Of a DNA stretch of 64,000 nt, positions 23,007 to 33,000 are shown piece by piece; within the stretch, counting starts at the first letter, position 1; each line of letters begins with the position of its first letter. The translations under genes were made by a program, and so were the position numbers. This DNA comes from Crossaster papposus (lineage: Eukaryota > Echinodermata > Asteroidea > Velatida > Solasteridae). The stretch spans positions 372,001 through 436,000 of the forward strand of contig JBAIAA010000738.1 in NCBI GenBank assembly GCA_037893245.1, written 5' to 3'. The notes under the pieces were generated by a model. It saw nothing but the letters and a program-made list of their open reading frames with translations. It did no database searches and had not been told where the DNA came from.

Positions 23007-23381
23007 TCCTTACAGTGCTCAAATGAAATTTCACTCTCTGAAGAAATGGGTATGCCAAATAAATTGAGAATTTTGTGTTTTTAAAATAGCGTCATGTTAC
23101 AACATTCTTTCCTTGGCATTTAATTTATACCTGTATATTTGTTTTCTTTGTACACTACAGCTAATTGGTTTACCCAAGTCCACTTCTTGCTACTAAGATG
23201 TCAGTCTGTACAGCTTATTACGGCTGGACAAGTCATAGGACGAACTGCTCCCATTATGACAGAGGGACAACAGATGACAGCGAATGTCAAAACTTATTTT
23301 GTTTAACCATCAGTAAATACGGTAGCATAATTGACCAACTACGTTTTCCAAGATAAGCTATCTCGGTGTTCCACATTAAAT

Positions 23382-24183
23382 CGTCACCGTTTTCACGAAG
23401 AGGCGAATTTCATGAAAAATCGTCTATTTATCGAAATTATTTTTTTTGATGAAAACGATTAAATATTGCAATTTCTACAACCTGGTGAAGTTATACATCC
23501 ACAAAATCATTAAAATCACAATTAACCTAATTAACTAATGGGCGAATTGGTCCTCAAGTACCCTTTTGCGTTTTCACGAAGAGGCAAATTCGAAATAGCG
23601 TTGACTTCAACGTGTTTATGAAGGGCACTTTGGTGCGCGTAGTCACTTTAGCGTTTTCACGAAGAGGCGAATTGGGCGAATTGGTCGCGAAGTGGCTTTT
23701 AGCGTTTTCACGAAGAGGCAAATTCGAAATAGCGTTGACTTCAACGTGTTTATGAAGGGCACTTTGGTGCGCTTAGTCACTTTAGCGTTTTCACGAAGAG
23801 GCGAATTGGGCGAATTGGTCGCGAAGTGGCTTTTATCGTTTTCACGAAGAGACAAATTGGGGGCGCAATGGGGAAATGTATACATTCTGACTCTCACAGC
23901 CACGGGCGAATTTGCTAATGTATCGTTTTTTTCGTTTTCACGAAGAGGCAATTCTATTAATTGATTAATTCTGCAAAACTAATCACCTATTTTTCTTAAC
24001 GTTTGCTATATTTAAGAAGATTGAAATCTCTTCTTTCCCATGATACCTTAATCTTGTATATTCTATGAATATTTATGTTTCAAACTGCCAAACGAAAAAA
24101 GGACAAACTTTACAAGCGATTATCTCGAAAGTTTGTTCAGACCGTGAAAGGCTCAATTTGCCTCTTCGTGAAAACGGTGACGG
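23382..24183. mobile_element. 0.8-kb element with internally amplified TIR motif
   Basis: CGTCACCGTTTTCACGAAGA at 23382 is inverted at about 24164-24183. The core CGTTTTCACGAAGAGGC also occurs as direct copies near 23570, 23651, 23703, 23787, 23838 and 23933, the inner ones being part of two tandem blocks of about 135 bp. Open frames across it on both strands are by-products of the repeat. Confidence 0.65.
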
Positions 24184-24589
24184 GATGTGCTGCAATTGCA
24201 AATATATTGCAGAACTCTGCATCTTGGCATTTCATGTTTCAACAATATAAGTACAGATAATAAAACAGTCGCAACAGTCACAAACCTATCTTTGTAACAT
24301 GGAAATATATTGAACATGTGTTTTATGAAAACTGACAAATCTGGTTAAAATTGTATTGTTAATATTAAAAGCAAATTATACAGATGTTAAAATGACATGG
24401 ATTTACCCAGTCAGTGTTCTCCACAATCACTGGGTAGCGGCCGCCCTGTGTACATGTTACGCTGTTCTGTCATATTTTTATGCTGCCCTGTTAAAATGTT
24501 ATGCCGCCCTGTCAAATTTTGTGATGTTAACTTCGTTTCCTGTGATATTACATTCGTTTTCTTGGTCTTGCGCTATACAAACGTGTGTA

Positions 24590-24679
24590 CGCCTGCAATG
24601 TTTTTAATATCCCAATATGGCCGCCGAGTGGCTTCACGTGCAGAGCCGCTCGACCTATCCAGTTATAGAGATCAGTGGT
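24590..24679 (-). repeat. Dispersed repeat family 4, inverted copy
   Basis: It is the reverse complement of the 46614-46770 repeat, including TATCCAGTTATAGAGATCAGT and the GGCCGCC/CACGTG segment. With the arm at 18808/22196 it may mark the two ends of one larger element. Confidence 0.65.
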
Positions 24680-24725
24680 CTGTTCCCGACGCTAGCTCTC
24701 AACATTATTTTCTTCGTTCAAGTCA

Positions 24726-24963
24726 TTCGACCGGGTGATGGAAGATTTAACCGAGACGTCGCGTCCGCACTTGATTTTCTGGCTCGGTTAAACTGACCTG
24801 GTCAATCTTCCTGGGCACCTTTGGCTCGGTTAAACTACCCACGCGGCGTGGGTAAGTTACCTGTGAGGAAAATTACCCAGGCTGTTCGCACTGGACTTGA
24901 AATGGGTAAGTTACCCATTGGCTCGGTTAGTTTGCCCAAATTAAGTCCAGTGCGGACAGGGCT
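24726..24963. mobile_element. MITE family 2, right half
   Basis: It matches the right half of the complete copy at 27195-27608 (CGACCGGGTGATGGAAG at the left, AAGTCCAGTGCGGACAGGGC at the right end). The lengths of this fragment and the left half at 18343 sum to about one full element. Confidence 0.75.
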
Positions 24964-25333
24964 TATGGCAACTGGTGTTGCCTGGTGGGGTTTTGTTTTT
25001 TTCTCTGTGCCAGGGCTTGGTTAGGTGGTAACACATGGTGACCAGTTACCGTGGCCAGGCCCTGTCACAGGGTGTCCCGGGACGAACCTTTAGACCCCGG
25101 GGACCACGGGGCTCTCTGCGGAGTTGATAATAATGTGATACAAATATAGTGAACGAATAATTGAGGCGTCCGACTGGAAGAAAGAATAGCAAGTTTAGAG
25201 GCAAGGGCAACGAACTCTTGTATCCTGCATATTTGTATAACGAACAACAAGCTTTAAAAGCATTACATTCGATATATCGTTCTTCATAGCTTACCGAGCA
25301 GTCCGGAGCCGCAATGGCTCGTCTACCGTTAGA

Positions 25334-25456
25334 TTACGCAGTCGGAGGACGTTTACTCAGCACCTGCAGTTCCTCGCCGTGCTTCTTCAATTGGGCCGCT
25401 AGCTGTTTATTTAGCAGAAAAGGCGTCTGTGTTGTTATACCGGGTGCGTCAGCTAT
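25334..25456 (-). CDS. Candidate terminal coding exon (host gene, unidentified)
   Basis: On the minus strand, a CTTAATGCTTTCAG acceptor at 25457-25470 precedes a 40-codon open stretch ending in TAA at 25334. The peptide has the look of a soluble alpha-helical C-terminus: PFLLNKQLAAQLKKHGEEL, then QVLSKRPPTA. Only this frame (phase 0) is open. On the opposite strand a 48-codon frame with a good start context (GCCGCAATGG, 25314) overlaps it, so the strand is not certain. No protein family is recognised. Confidence 0.33.
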   Translation of the reverse strand: MADAPGITTQTPFLLNKQLAAQLKKHGEELQVLSKRPPTA

Positions 25457-25470
25457 CTGAAAGCATTAAG

Positions 25471-26573
25471 TGAATATAGTGTACACCACGAATAATTAAC
25501 GGATAATTTATAAAAGAATGAATGGAAAACGCCAAACCTGCTCAAACCTGCTCAAACCACATGAGCCAATTGTCATGAACTGTTACCACAAAAAGAAGCA
25601 CTTCATGGAATTGTAGCAGCAATAAGCAAGATTGAGGCTGTTTTTCTTCAGTCGAGCCAACCGACCACCCCAGGTGAAAATGATCCTTTGCAGTTTATTA
25701 CACTTTTTAAGTATAGGTTTTCCCGGCCATTTAAAAAAAAAAATTAAATTCATCAATTTTCACAATCACTTTTGTCCAAGAACAAAAATCACACGCTTTT
25801 ACCAAACCAATTTAGTCATTTATCATTCAATTTCAACGTTTGGTCACCGTTTGTAAACACCATCTCGAGAACATTTGTTTTTACAAATCAAATTTGTCTA
25901 AGCTGTTATACAAAGGCAGCATTCACAAAATTCGTCTTATATCAATCAATTGTAAACTGAGGCTGAGCAAATTAGTCTGACGTGTGCTTGACTACTGACA
26001 ACTGAAATTTACATAACATTTGGATATAAGGTCAAATTTACCAATTGTTTGTTTTAATTCCTCCCCCCCCCCCTTTAAGTCAACGGTTTTTTTCAATCCA
26101 TCCTCAAGTGTCCCATATTTGTGATTTATTTTAATTTAACTTAAACAAAATATATTTCAAGGATAACATTTCATGTTTCTATCAAAAACTATTTTTATTA
26201 AAAATTGTAGATTTTGTTTATATATTTTATATTTTTATATTTTTTGAAATACAATTTGGAACATTGCTTTTTTATTTATTGCGCTGCTCATCTTATTGCT
26301 TAAACTGCCAAGACTAAACATAAGAAGAACAAAATTACGAGTTTGAATTTTATTTTGTAATGTTTACTGTGTCCACCTGCCACAACGTATTTTTATTTTA
26401 TAGCCGTCGTGCACCTAATAATAATTTATAGTATAGTTACCACTGCGCACAATCGATGACGCCAGAAGTATGTCGCCAATCGCGTATACGCGTTTTTTAA
26501 GTACATGTAGTTCCTTTTTCAACCACTGATAACCAAGTCGTTGTTTGTGACCTGCATTCGGTTACGCCGTGTG
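25471..26573. other. A+T-rich non-coding stretch
   Basis: No gene or clear repeat is seen. A poly-C tract lies near 26063 and long A/T runs lie at 26140-26280. Confidence 0.5.
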
Positions 26574-26574
26574 C

Positions 26575-26810
26575 GTAATATGTGACACGATCAAGCCGAA
26601 TCAGTCGGATGTCGGCGAATCCCAAAAATGCACTGTATTCTTCGTTGGTATTTAAACAAATTTACTCGACAACAAAATTAAACATAGTATCAACATGGGT
26701 TTTTTAGTTTTTAAAATGTACAGATGCCCTCTTTGAAACTACATGAAAACTCATGTTTTGACCGGGGCCGACATCCGACTGATTTCGCTTGATCGTGTCA
26801 CATATTACGT
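26575..26810. mobile_element. MITE family 5 (about 236 bp)
   Basis: The left end CGTAATATGTGACACGATCA with about 20 further matching bases (through GTCGGATGTCGGC) is inverted at the right end, giving TIRs of about 40 bp with two mismatches. The target duplication is not clear. No coding capacity is seen. Confidence 0.8.
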
Positions 26811-26990
26811 AAACAGTAATGTTCATAGCCGTGGTTATTAATTATCTATGTTGTTGTTGATGTTGTTGTTGTTTACATTGTGTAAAAGAATGTTGCTGAG
26901 AGTTAAGAAGAGGTGATTGTGTGTGTTGTCGGATCAAAACATTCTCCAATGAGAAAGACAAGAAGTATGTGCAGAGTGTGACAGGGACCG

Positions 26991-27690
26991 GTGTCCACTT
27001 GCCCAGAGACGCCTGAGACATCAGGTATTATTGGCAGATCGGTAAAATCTGCCACCGGTTTTGTTGGACAATCGCAGTGCCAACAATACAGTCTTGCAAG
27101 CCAAAAGCCACCTTCCGATTCTTGTAGACCGCCTATTGCAACACTCAGCCCATCAAGACTTCAAGATGAAAAAATAACCCTTAAGTGTTACTTAAGCCGT
27201 GTTCGCACTGGATAAACATTTTGGGTAACTTTACCATGACGCCGGGTAACATTCCGATGGGTTAATCTTCCCGTCGTCCGCACTTGGATTTAATTGACGC
27301 GGGTAGAATTGCCGAGACCATGAGTAAACTAACCGTGAAAGGTCACTGGCTGATATGACCTGTGGTCATTCGACCGGGTGATGGAAGATTTAACCGAGAC
27401 GTCGCGTCCACACTGGATTTTCTGGATCGATTAAACTGACCTGGTCAATCTTCCTGGGCACATTTGGCTCGGTTAAACTACCCGTGCGGCGTGGGTAAGT
27501 TACCTGTGAGGAAAGTTACCCAGGCTGTTCGCACTGGACCTAAAATGGGTAGAGTATACCCATTGGCTCGGTTAGTTTGCCCAAATTAAGTCCAGTGCGA
27601 ACAGGGCTTTAGTGATACTTTGTGATATCTCTCCCTTCAGAACATCAGAATATTGGGAAAATGTTTACTGTTTTCTGACTGTATAGAATT
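26991..27690 (+). pseudogene. Coding-like frame interrupted by MITE family 2
   Basis: An open frame (STCPETPETSGIIGRSVKSA, then QKPPSDSCRPPIATLSPSRL) runs up to the MITE at 27195. Deleting the MITE and one TTA lets it continue in frame (KITLKCYL|VILCDISPF) to a stop near 27687. It could be an exon remnant or an unrelated mobile-element ORF; no domain is recognised and the start is not defined (a stop lies just upstream at 26979). Confidence 0.28.
27195..27608. mobile_element. MITE family 2, complete copy (414 bp) with TTA duplication
   Basis: Ends are AGCCGTGTTCGCACTGGA and the complement of AGCCCTGTTCGCACTGGA, flanked by TTA at 27192-27194 and 27609-27611. The 3-bp TWA-type duplication fits PIF/Harbinger-like elements, although the assignment is inference. 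The interior is built of GGGTAA/TTACCC motifs and has no ORF. Confidence 0.87.
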
Positions 27691-27817
27691 ATATCGTACT
27701 CTTATCGAAATAATGTTTGAAAATGATGATTATTCTAAAATATATCACTTAAATTTATTTATTCAAATTTTGAGCCAACTATTGGATGGGTTTCGGTAAC
27801 TATTTTGTATTGTAGAT

Positions 27818-28300
27818 GGCCAGGCGTAGTAGCGTGTGCCTGTAACCCAGTCGTTCCAGTGGCATCAGTAGGCCGGGGTTAATGGATCGCAAGAGACCGG
27901 GAGCTCGGTGACGTCGTTCTGCTCATGACGACCAGGGGCCAATTTCATAAAGCAGCTTAAGCACAAAATTGTGCTTAAAGCACAACAATTCTTGCTTGGT
28001 AAATCCGGTTAGGAGCCAAAATTCCAAAATTCCATTCCATCGTTATGCTAAGCTAACAACAGCTAAATACCAATCACAAATAATATACACCACATGGAGT
28101 TGTGGCTGGTAAGCTAGTTTTACTAAGCAAGACTGTTTTGTGTTTAAACAATTGTTATGCTTAAGCAGCTCTATGAAATTGGCCCCAGGTGTCCAGGCTA
28201 AGCTCGGATTCCACATGGTAGTTCCGGCGGAGGTTGGGTACAAGACCAGGTTGACTTAAATGGAGTATATCGGCTCAGGATGAAGATGTAAAGAAAACCA
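27818..28300 (+). pseudogene. 7SL (SRP) RNA-like sequence split by a MITE
   Basis: The 5' part begins GGCCAGGCGTAGTAGCGTGT, then GCCTGTAACCCAG, closely matching the 5' (Alu-domain) start of 7SL RNA. It continues with GGATCGC and a GAGACC/GGGAGCTC segment to GACGACCAG. After the MITE at 27936-28185 it resumes as CAGGTGTCC, GCTAAGCTCGG, ATGGTAGTTCC and GGGTACAAGACCAGGTTG, in the same order as the 7SL S-domain arms. The match fades before about 28300, so the 3' third is missing. 7SL is the RNA scaffold of the signal recognition particle; this copy is interrupted and truncated and so is a pseudogene or 7SL-derived repeat. Confidence 0.68.
27936..28185. mobile_element. MITE family 3, copy 2 (250 bp) inside the 7SL-like sequence
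   Basis: TIRs are GGGCCAATTTCATAAAGC at the left, extending to CTTAAGCA, and its near-complement at the right, flanked by CAG at 27933-27935 and 28186-28188. Removal restores GACGACCAGGTGTCC of the 7SL-like sequence. Its ends resemble the 18547-18792 element. Confidence 0.87.
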
Positions 28301-28846
28301 AGTGTCAGAAAAACTAGAAAATGACTGTGGTTTTGTAAATCTAACTTAAACTCAGTGTTTAAAAGGGTAACCTGTATGGTTTAGCCAAACTAAACTTATA
28401 GAAACGAATTATCTATGTGATATCAAAACCTAATTTTGACTAGGTGTTCAAAGGGATAACCTAAGTTGTAAATTAATAACAATATAACTAAGGCTTATCC
28501 GAGAGCTAAGTGAAACACCAGGATTTGACGTAACTGTAAATATTACTGTAAATATTTATTAAATAAAAGTGTTTAATTGATTATTGGTTAATATTAAAAT
28601 AATATTGTGTTTGTTACTTTATTCCTTTCTGTCTGATGATATTCATTCCTATATAATTTTGAGCCGGGGTCACCTTTTAAAAATCTCGAACAAGTCAATT
28701 AATATAGGACATAATGGTGACACGTACCGCCTCAAATATAAACTGTGCTGCCGCACCCACATTGTTAAAACCATTCGTAAAATAATGGTGATTTTTTTTC
28801 ACATGTAAACAACAACATCTAAGTATTTTATTTTAACGGATCTTAA

Positions 28847-29233
28847 AGGGATCGTACACGTTTGGTAATTGGAACCCATTGTTTGTTTCAATCCTATATA
28901 ACTATAGATATATACCAAAAAACTAACCTGTAAAAATTTCATTTTAAAAGGTGGGCGCGATTTTGAGATATTGCCTAAAATCTGAAGCGGTTATGTCCAC
29001 GCAGGAAGAATAATCTGCATTGGAATACACAGTCTGAGAAACGTCACTGCAGTAACGCTTCTCAGATTCCAATTTTTTGGGATAAAAAGTGATATCTTTT
29101 TCCATAACTGCAGTAGTTCGAAGTGAAAAGTTTTTAAAAATGCTTTACACTATCCAAAGCTGCTGTACTTCTTACCACGTAAGTTTTTATTGCCATTAAT
29201 TTTAGGAGTAATTACCAAACGTATACGATCCCT
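28847..29233. mobile_element. MITE family 6, copy 1 (387 bp), TTAA-type
   Basis: The left end AGGGATCGTACACGTTTGGT is inverted at the right end with one mismatch. Flanks are TTAA (28843-28846) and TTAG (29234-29237), suggesting a TTAA target with one mutation. An inner palindrome around CTGAGAAACGT/ACGCTTCTCAG lies at 29033-29066. No coding frame is seen. Confidence 0.8.
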
Positions 29234-29334
29234 TTAGACGTAAAATTACGGTACTGCGACCTTAAAACTCTTACGCATCTGTAGTTATACTAATAGGGTA
29301 TACTATTTACAAGAAGAATGGCAAGGCGGGACTC

Positions 29335-29700
29335 TCATTACGCAGCAACTGACCAATCGGAACTGAGGAAATTTGTAGTTATAACTAAATAACTATGTTA
29401 AATTCTGGTTTTTAGACCAAAAAAGCACTTTCCTGGCCATACGTTGTTATTATTCAAACAATTTCATGAGACAATTTAGATTTTTAACAGGTTTATAATC
29501 GCATTAGATCTCCTTTCGTATTCAAAATATTGAAATCATTTCTGGGAAAGCGCGACTTTATCATGGAATGAAAATTGGAATATAAAACTAAATCACGAAC
29601 ATGTTATGTTCATTGTTACTAGGTTATCGTAGCATTTGTACACTATCTACTCCTAATGTGTAATAATGTATAATAAGTTGATTCCCACTTCATTCATATC
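29335..29700 (+). repeat. Dispersed repeat family 7, copy 1
   Basis: It contains CAGCAACTGACCAATC, GAGGAAATTTGT, TTATTCAAAC and TAATAAGTTGATTCC in the same order as 37868-38250, with considerable divergence. The family is unknown. Confidence 0.55.
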
Positions 29701-29749
29701 TGTAACATTTTAATTTCAGTAACGTACTTGTTTATACCCCGTCATTTTA

Positions 29750-30277
29750 CAGGAATAGCAAATTAAACTGACATAATTTGTAAGTCGTTTTTGTACAGAA
29801 CGGCCAGGCCTGGCATACCACTGTCAGAACTTAATTTCCCTAAAAATCACGGCTTGAATTTTTAAAGTGCATAGATAAATAGATCTCCAATCAAAATAGA
29901 TTCTCCTCAAATTACCCCCCAAATCGAGTTAGAATATGGATTAAAGTATAATATAGGGTATACTGGGTAGACATTTCAACCCATTGAAATATGAGCACTT
30001 TCTAACTATTTTGTACACGAGAACAAAACAAATAACATGTCCCTAGTAGAAAAATGCGAATACAAACACCCATAATCTGCCACCACGAACTTACACCCTC
30101 TGCATCACATGTGTACACAAAATTCAAGACATTTAAAAACAATGTTATTGCCGAATTTAACATTTTGTGTATAACATGGCGAAGATTTGTTTTCTGAAAT
30201 CATCTTAATTTGCAAAATATTTACTGGTGAGTTTTGCAGAAATTAGTTCATTCTGGCGTTTTTCGGTTCCACCAAGT
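29750..30277. other. Non-coding stretch
   Basis: No gene, TIR or tandem repeat was recognised in this A+T-rich interval. Confidence 0.45.
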
Positions 30278-30640
30278 GCACTCAGTGTCAGTTCGTGAAA
30301 ACGAAATTGCGAGGACGCGCTGTGAAAAAGATTTCACGAACTAGCACTGTCTACATTGTACCCAGGGCAAAGTTGTATTACGGCTCTGTATACGTATGTC
30401 ACGTTTGTCTACGAAATAAAACTCGATGTTGTCAAAATGGCGGCACCCAAGCAATGTGTGCGCGCACTCCCCCTAAAACGCGACAGTTTTGGATTTCACG
30501 AACTGACACCCTGCAAGCACTGCGTGCGCAAACTCCCCGAACACGCGTAATAATTGGTTTTCACGAACTGACACTCAAGCACTATGTGTGCGCACTCAGT
30601 ACAGCAAGTCGTTATTTTCGTTTTCACGAACTAACACCCG
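30278..30640. repeat. Inverted-repeat cluster with CGAACTGACAC motif
   Basis: GTGTCAGTTCGTGAAAACGA at about 30281 is inverted at about 30613 with one change. Further copies of TTTCACGAACTGACAC lie near 30332, 30493 and 30558, and a partial one near 30834. It looks like a small TIR element whose end motif has spread internally. Confidence 0.58.
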
Positions 30641-31159
30641 TCCTAATCCTTTAATTATTAATTAACTAAGCATGTTTTCACAATATAAAGAGTTTCAGCA
30701 GTTAACGAATTTTTACGTTTAATGATACCAAAACCCCTCAAGTAGATTTATGTTGACTGAGTAAACTCGAGTAAACTTTTAAAAGCGTTTTTTTTCTCCG
30801 AAGTGTATCTCTGCAACGGCGACCACTGGGTGTCAGTTCGTACAAACACACTAACATACACGCATTTACACATGTATACATACAAACAATGACATTTCAG
30901 GGGTCCAAACTTTATGGTAAGTTTCTCTCAATTTGTTCAGGATTTATCGCTTATTTTTCTTGAAAGAAGCCTCTAAAATTGTCATAAGTAAAACTATCCA
31001 GCATTATTAGGGGTTTTACGCACAAAATAATAATTTTAAAATGTTGTTTTCGTCCCGTGCCTATCGTGCGTATAAGCGGCACAATGTCATGGGAAATTAG
31101 CAAGGTTCCTTTGCGCACTAGTGAACAAAAATTATTTGTGATTCGGGGTGCCATCTATC

Positions 31160-31382
31160 AAAATAGATGATTCACGGACTAGCTGCGCTGACACAAGCGA
31201 CCGGTACGGTACGCGATGCACGGACGGCCGGTCATGCACTACCTGTATAGCTGCCGGTATGACAGGCGCCCATACAAGACATTATAGTGACCGCCGTGCT
31301 TGTTTGGCGCAGCAAGCACGTGATTCGGCCCGCGAATCGTTCCAAAATGTGATGAATGGTAGTACCCTAACTGACACAGGTG
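31160..31382 (+). other. Cys/Arg-rich open segment, possible exon
   Basis: The frame from 31148 to 31456 includes DDSRTSCADTSDRYGTRCTD, GRSCTTCIAAGMTGAHTRHY and SDRRACLAQQARDSARESF. It ends at a possible donor (GACACAG|GTGATT) right before a LINE tail. Its composition differs from the surrounding A+T-rich DNA. No family is recognised; it may derive from another mobile element. Confidence 0.25.
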
Positions 31383-31384
31383 AT

Positions 31385-31660
31385 TTATTTTGTATTTATT
31401 TATTTCTTATATTTAACCAGGGTTTCCCATTCACAGCAAAATGGCTATGCTTATAGCAGTCAGTTCTGTACTTAGGTATAACCAAGTGTTCTAATGTGGA
31501 CTGTCTCGTACCATACCCGTGTCTATCATCAACTTTTACACAATTATCTGTAATGTACGCTGGAGCAAGACTGTGAGTACATTTATACATAACCGTTTTG
31601 ATAATGGGAGCCAGTTTAATTCTTCAAATAATTCTCTGGATTGTGTTTCATAACTTTTAC
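31385..31660 (-). pseudogene. CR1/L2-like LINE 3' fragment, minus strand
   Basis: On the minus strand a frame reads KLAPIIKTVMYKCTHSLAPA, then YGTRQSTLEHLVIPKYRTDC and the start of the usual ...NGAK motif, the C-terminal end of CR1-type RT. It passes directly into CCCTGGTTAAATATAAG and an AAATAAATAAATA tail, so internal sequence is missing. The upstream part is lost. Confidence 0.65.
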
Positions 31661-32858
31661 GCAAAATTATTATGGCGCATACTTCTGTAACAAGCGACTG
31701 GCCACTTTTGCAAAAAGAAGCCTTGCCAATTCATTTTAATCGGCCCGTTGAAAATGTACAGGGATCCAAATATTTTTTTTAAATGTTTTATTTCGTCCTG
31801 TGCGCACGAGGCCAAGGGAAATCATCCAGGAATCTAAGAAAATACTGTGCCTCTTGTGGGGTACCATCCACTTGCGGGCAGAATCGCAGAACTGAAACAC
31901 GGCGCGAATCACAAACAACGAAAACAAAAGCTAATTTTCTTGCACTGTGAATACTCTAATCACACTGAGAAATGGCACATGTACTTGATTGCGTCAATTT
32001 TAAGAAACTTGCATCGAAGGAATTTTGCACAGGATTTGTTATTCTTAAGTTGGATTTCTGCAAAAACCTACTTGTGCACCACCGTTTGGAGTTGGAATTA
32101 TGTTTTAATTAAATACAATAACTTCTAAGCGGGGGCGCTAATTACTCATTTTTAACCCATTATTAAGCGCATAATGCACGGAAATATGGATTATTAAGTT
32201 GTGGATCATTATAACCAGTTTAACTAGCATTTAGTGAAGGTTTGACTCTTTAGGTAAAACATTCTAATTAACGGCAAACAATTTTCTGAAGGTCAGACAC
32301 CCCCAACTACTCACACAAGCATCATCAAACATTTTGTGCTCAATATTCTAATTAAAAGTAACTGGGTTCTCGGACTATGTGGATGAGCTGTTGTGATTAG
32401 CAGCTAAACGCACGTCTCTGATTCCTAAACATCAATGTTCAATGGCTAAACTCTATCCCCATGCTAGCATGTAAGTATGTTTACCAACATAAATTTTGTT
32501 TGCTATAGTTAAAGACAATTTTGCAAGGCAATTATCCAAACATAGGCAAGTAGACTACCATTGTCTCAATGCCTAATTTGGAAGTTTGATGTTTCATTTT
32601 AGAGTTGACAGATGCATCTTTTGTTGGGTACTCATTCTCTACGTGGTATTCCGTTACATTTTGTTTGCATCTTTTTTAAACACTATGTAACTTGTTTTAG
32701 GATATAATAATCTCGGACTACATTGTGTCAATCAATCATAAAGATGATCGGAATGCTGGAGGTGCACGTAGAAAGACATACAGTATGCTTGTCTATTGGA
32801 TATCCATGGGCTTCTATTGGTTCTAGAGGCATCGAAGGATTTATAGAGATAAACTTAC
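31661..32858. other. Non-coding stretch; possible intron
   Basis: No clear gene or repeat was found. If the exon at 32859-33000 is real, this is intronic sequence of that gene. Confidence 0.4.
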
Positions 32859-33000
32859 CGAGTCCGATTTGCCTTTTCACTGTCACACTGGCAGGTTGGC
32901 TCAAAAATGACCGAAAGAAAACCAGGGAGACACTTGAATAGCAAATCAAGATAAACAGCATCACGGGAATACTTCCTCGACCAACGAGTCTGACGGACAT
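32859..33000 (-). CDS. Candidate first coding exon: signal-anchor N-terminus
   Basis: On the minus strand an ATG at 33000 opens 47 codons that end at a strong donor, CTCG|GTAAGTTT (phase 1). The peptide starts MSVRLVGRGSIP, followed by the hydrophobic segment VMLFILICYSSVSLVFF and a short polar stem. A short basic head, one membrane span and a stem are what type II Golgi enzymes (glycosyl- or sulfotransferases) usually begin with; that function is inference only. Downstream exons were not found within the window; the candidate at 25334-25456 is in a phase that would need intermediate exons. Confidence 0.42.

Noticed and set aside
18541..28190. Shared left flank TGACGACCAG at both family 3 MITEs as part of the element
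   Set aside because: At 27.9 kb the flank is explained by the interrupted 7SL-like sequence, so the identity at 18.5 kb is probably chance or target preference.
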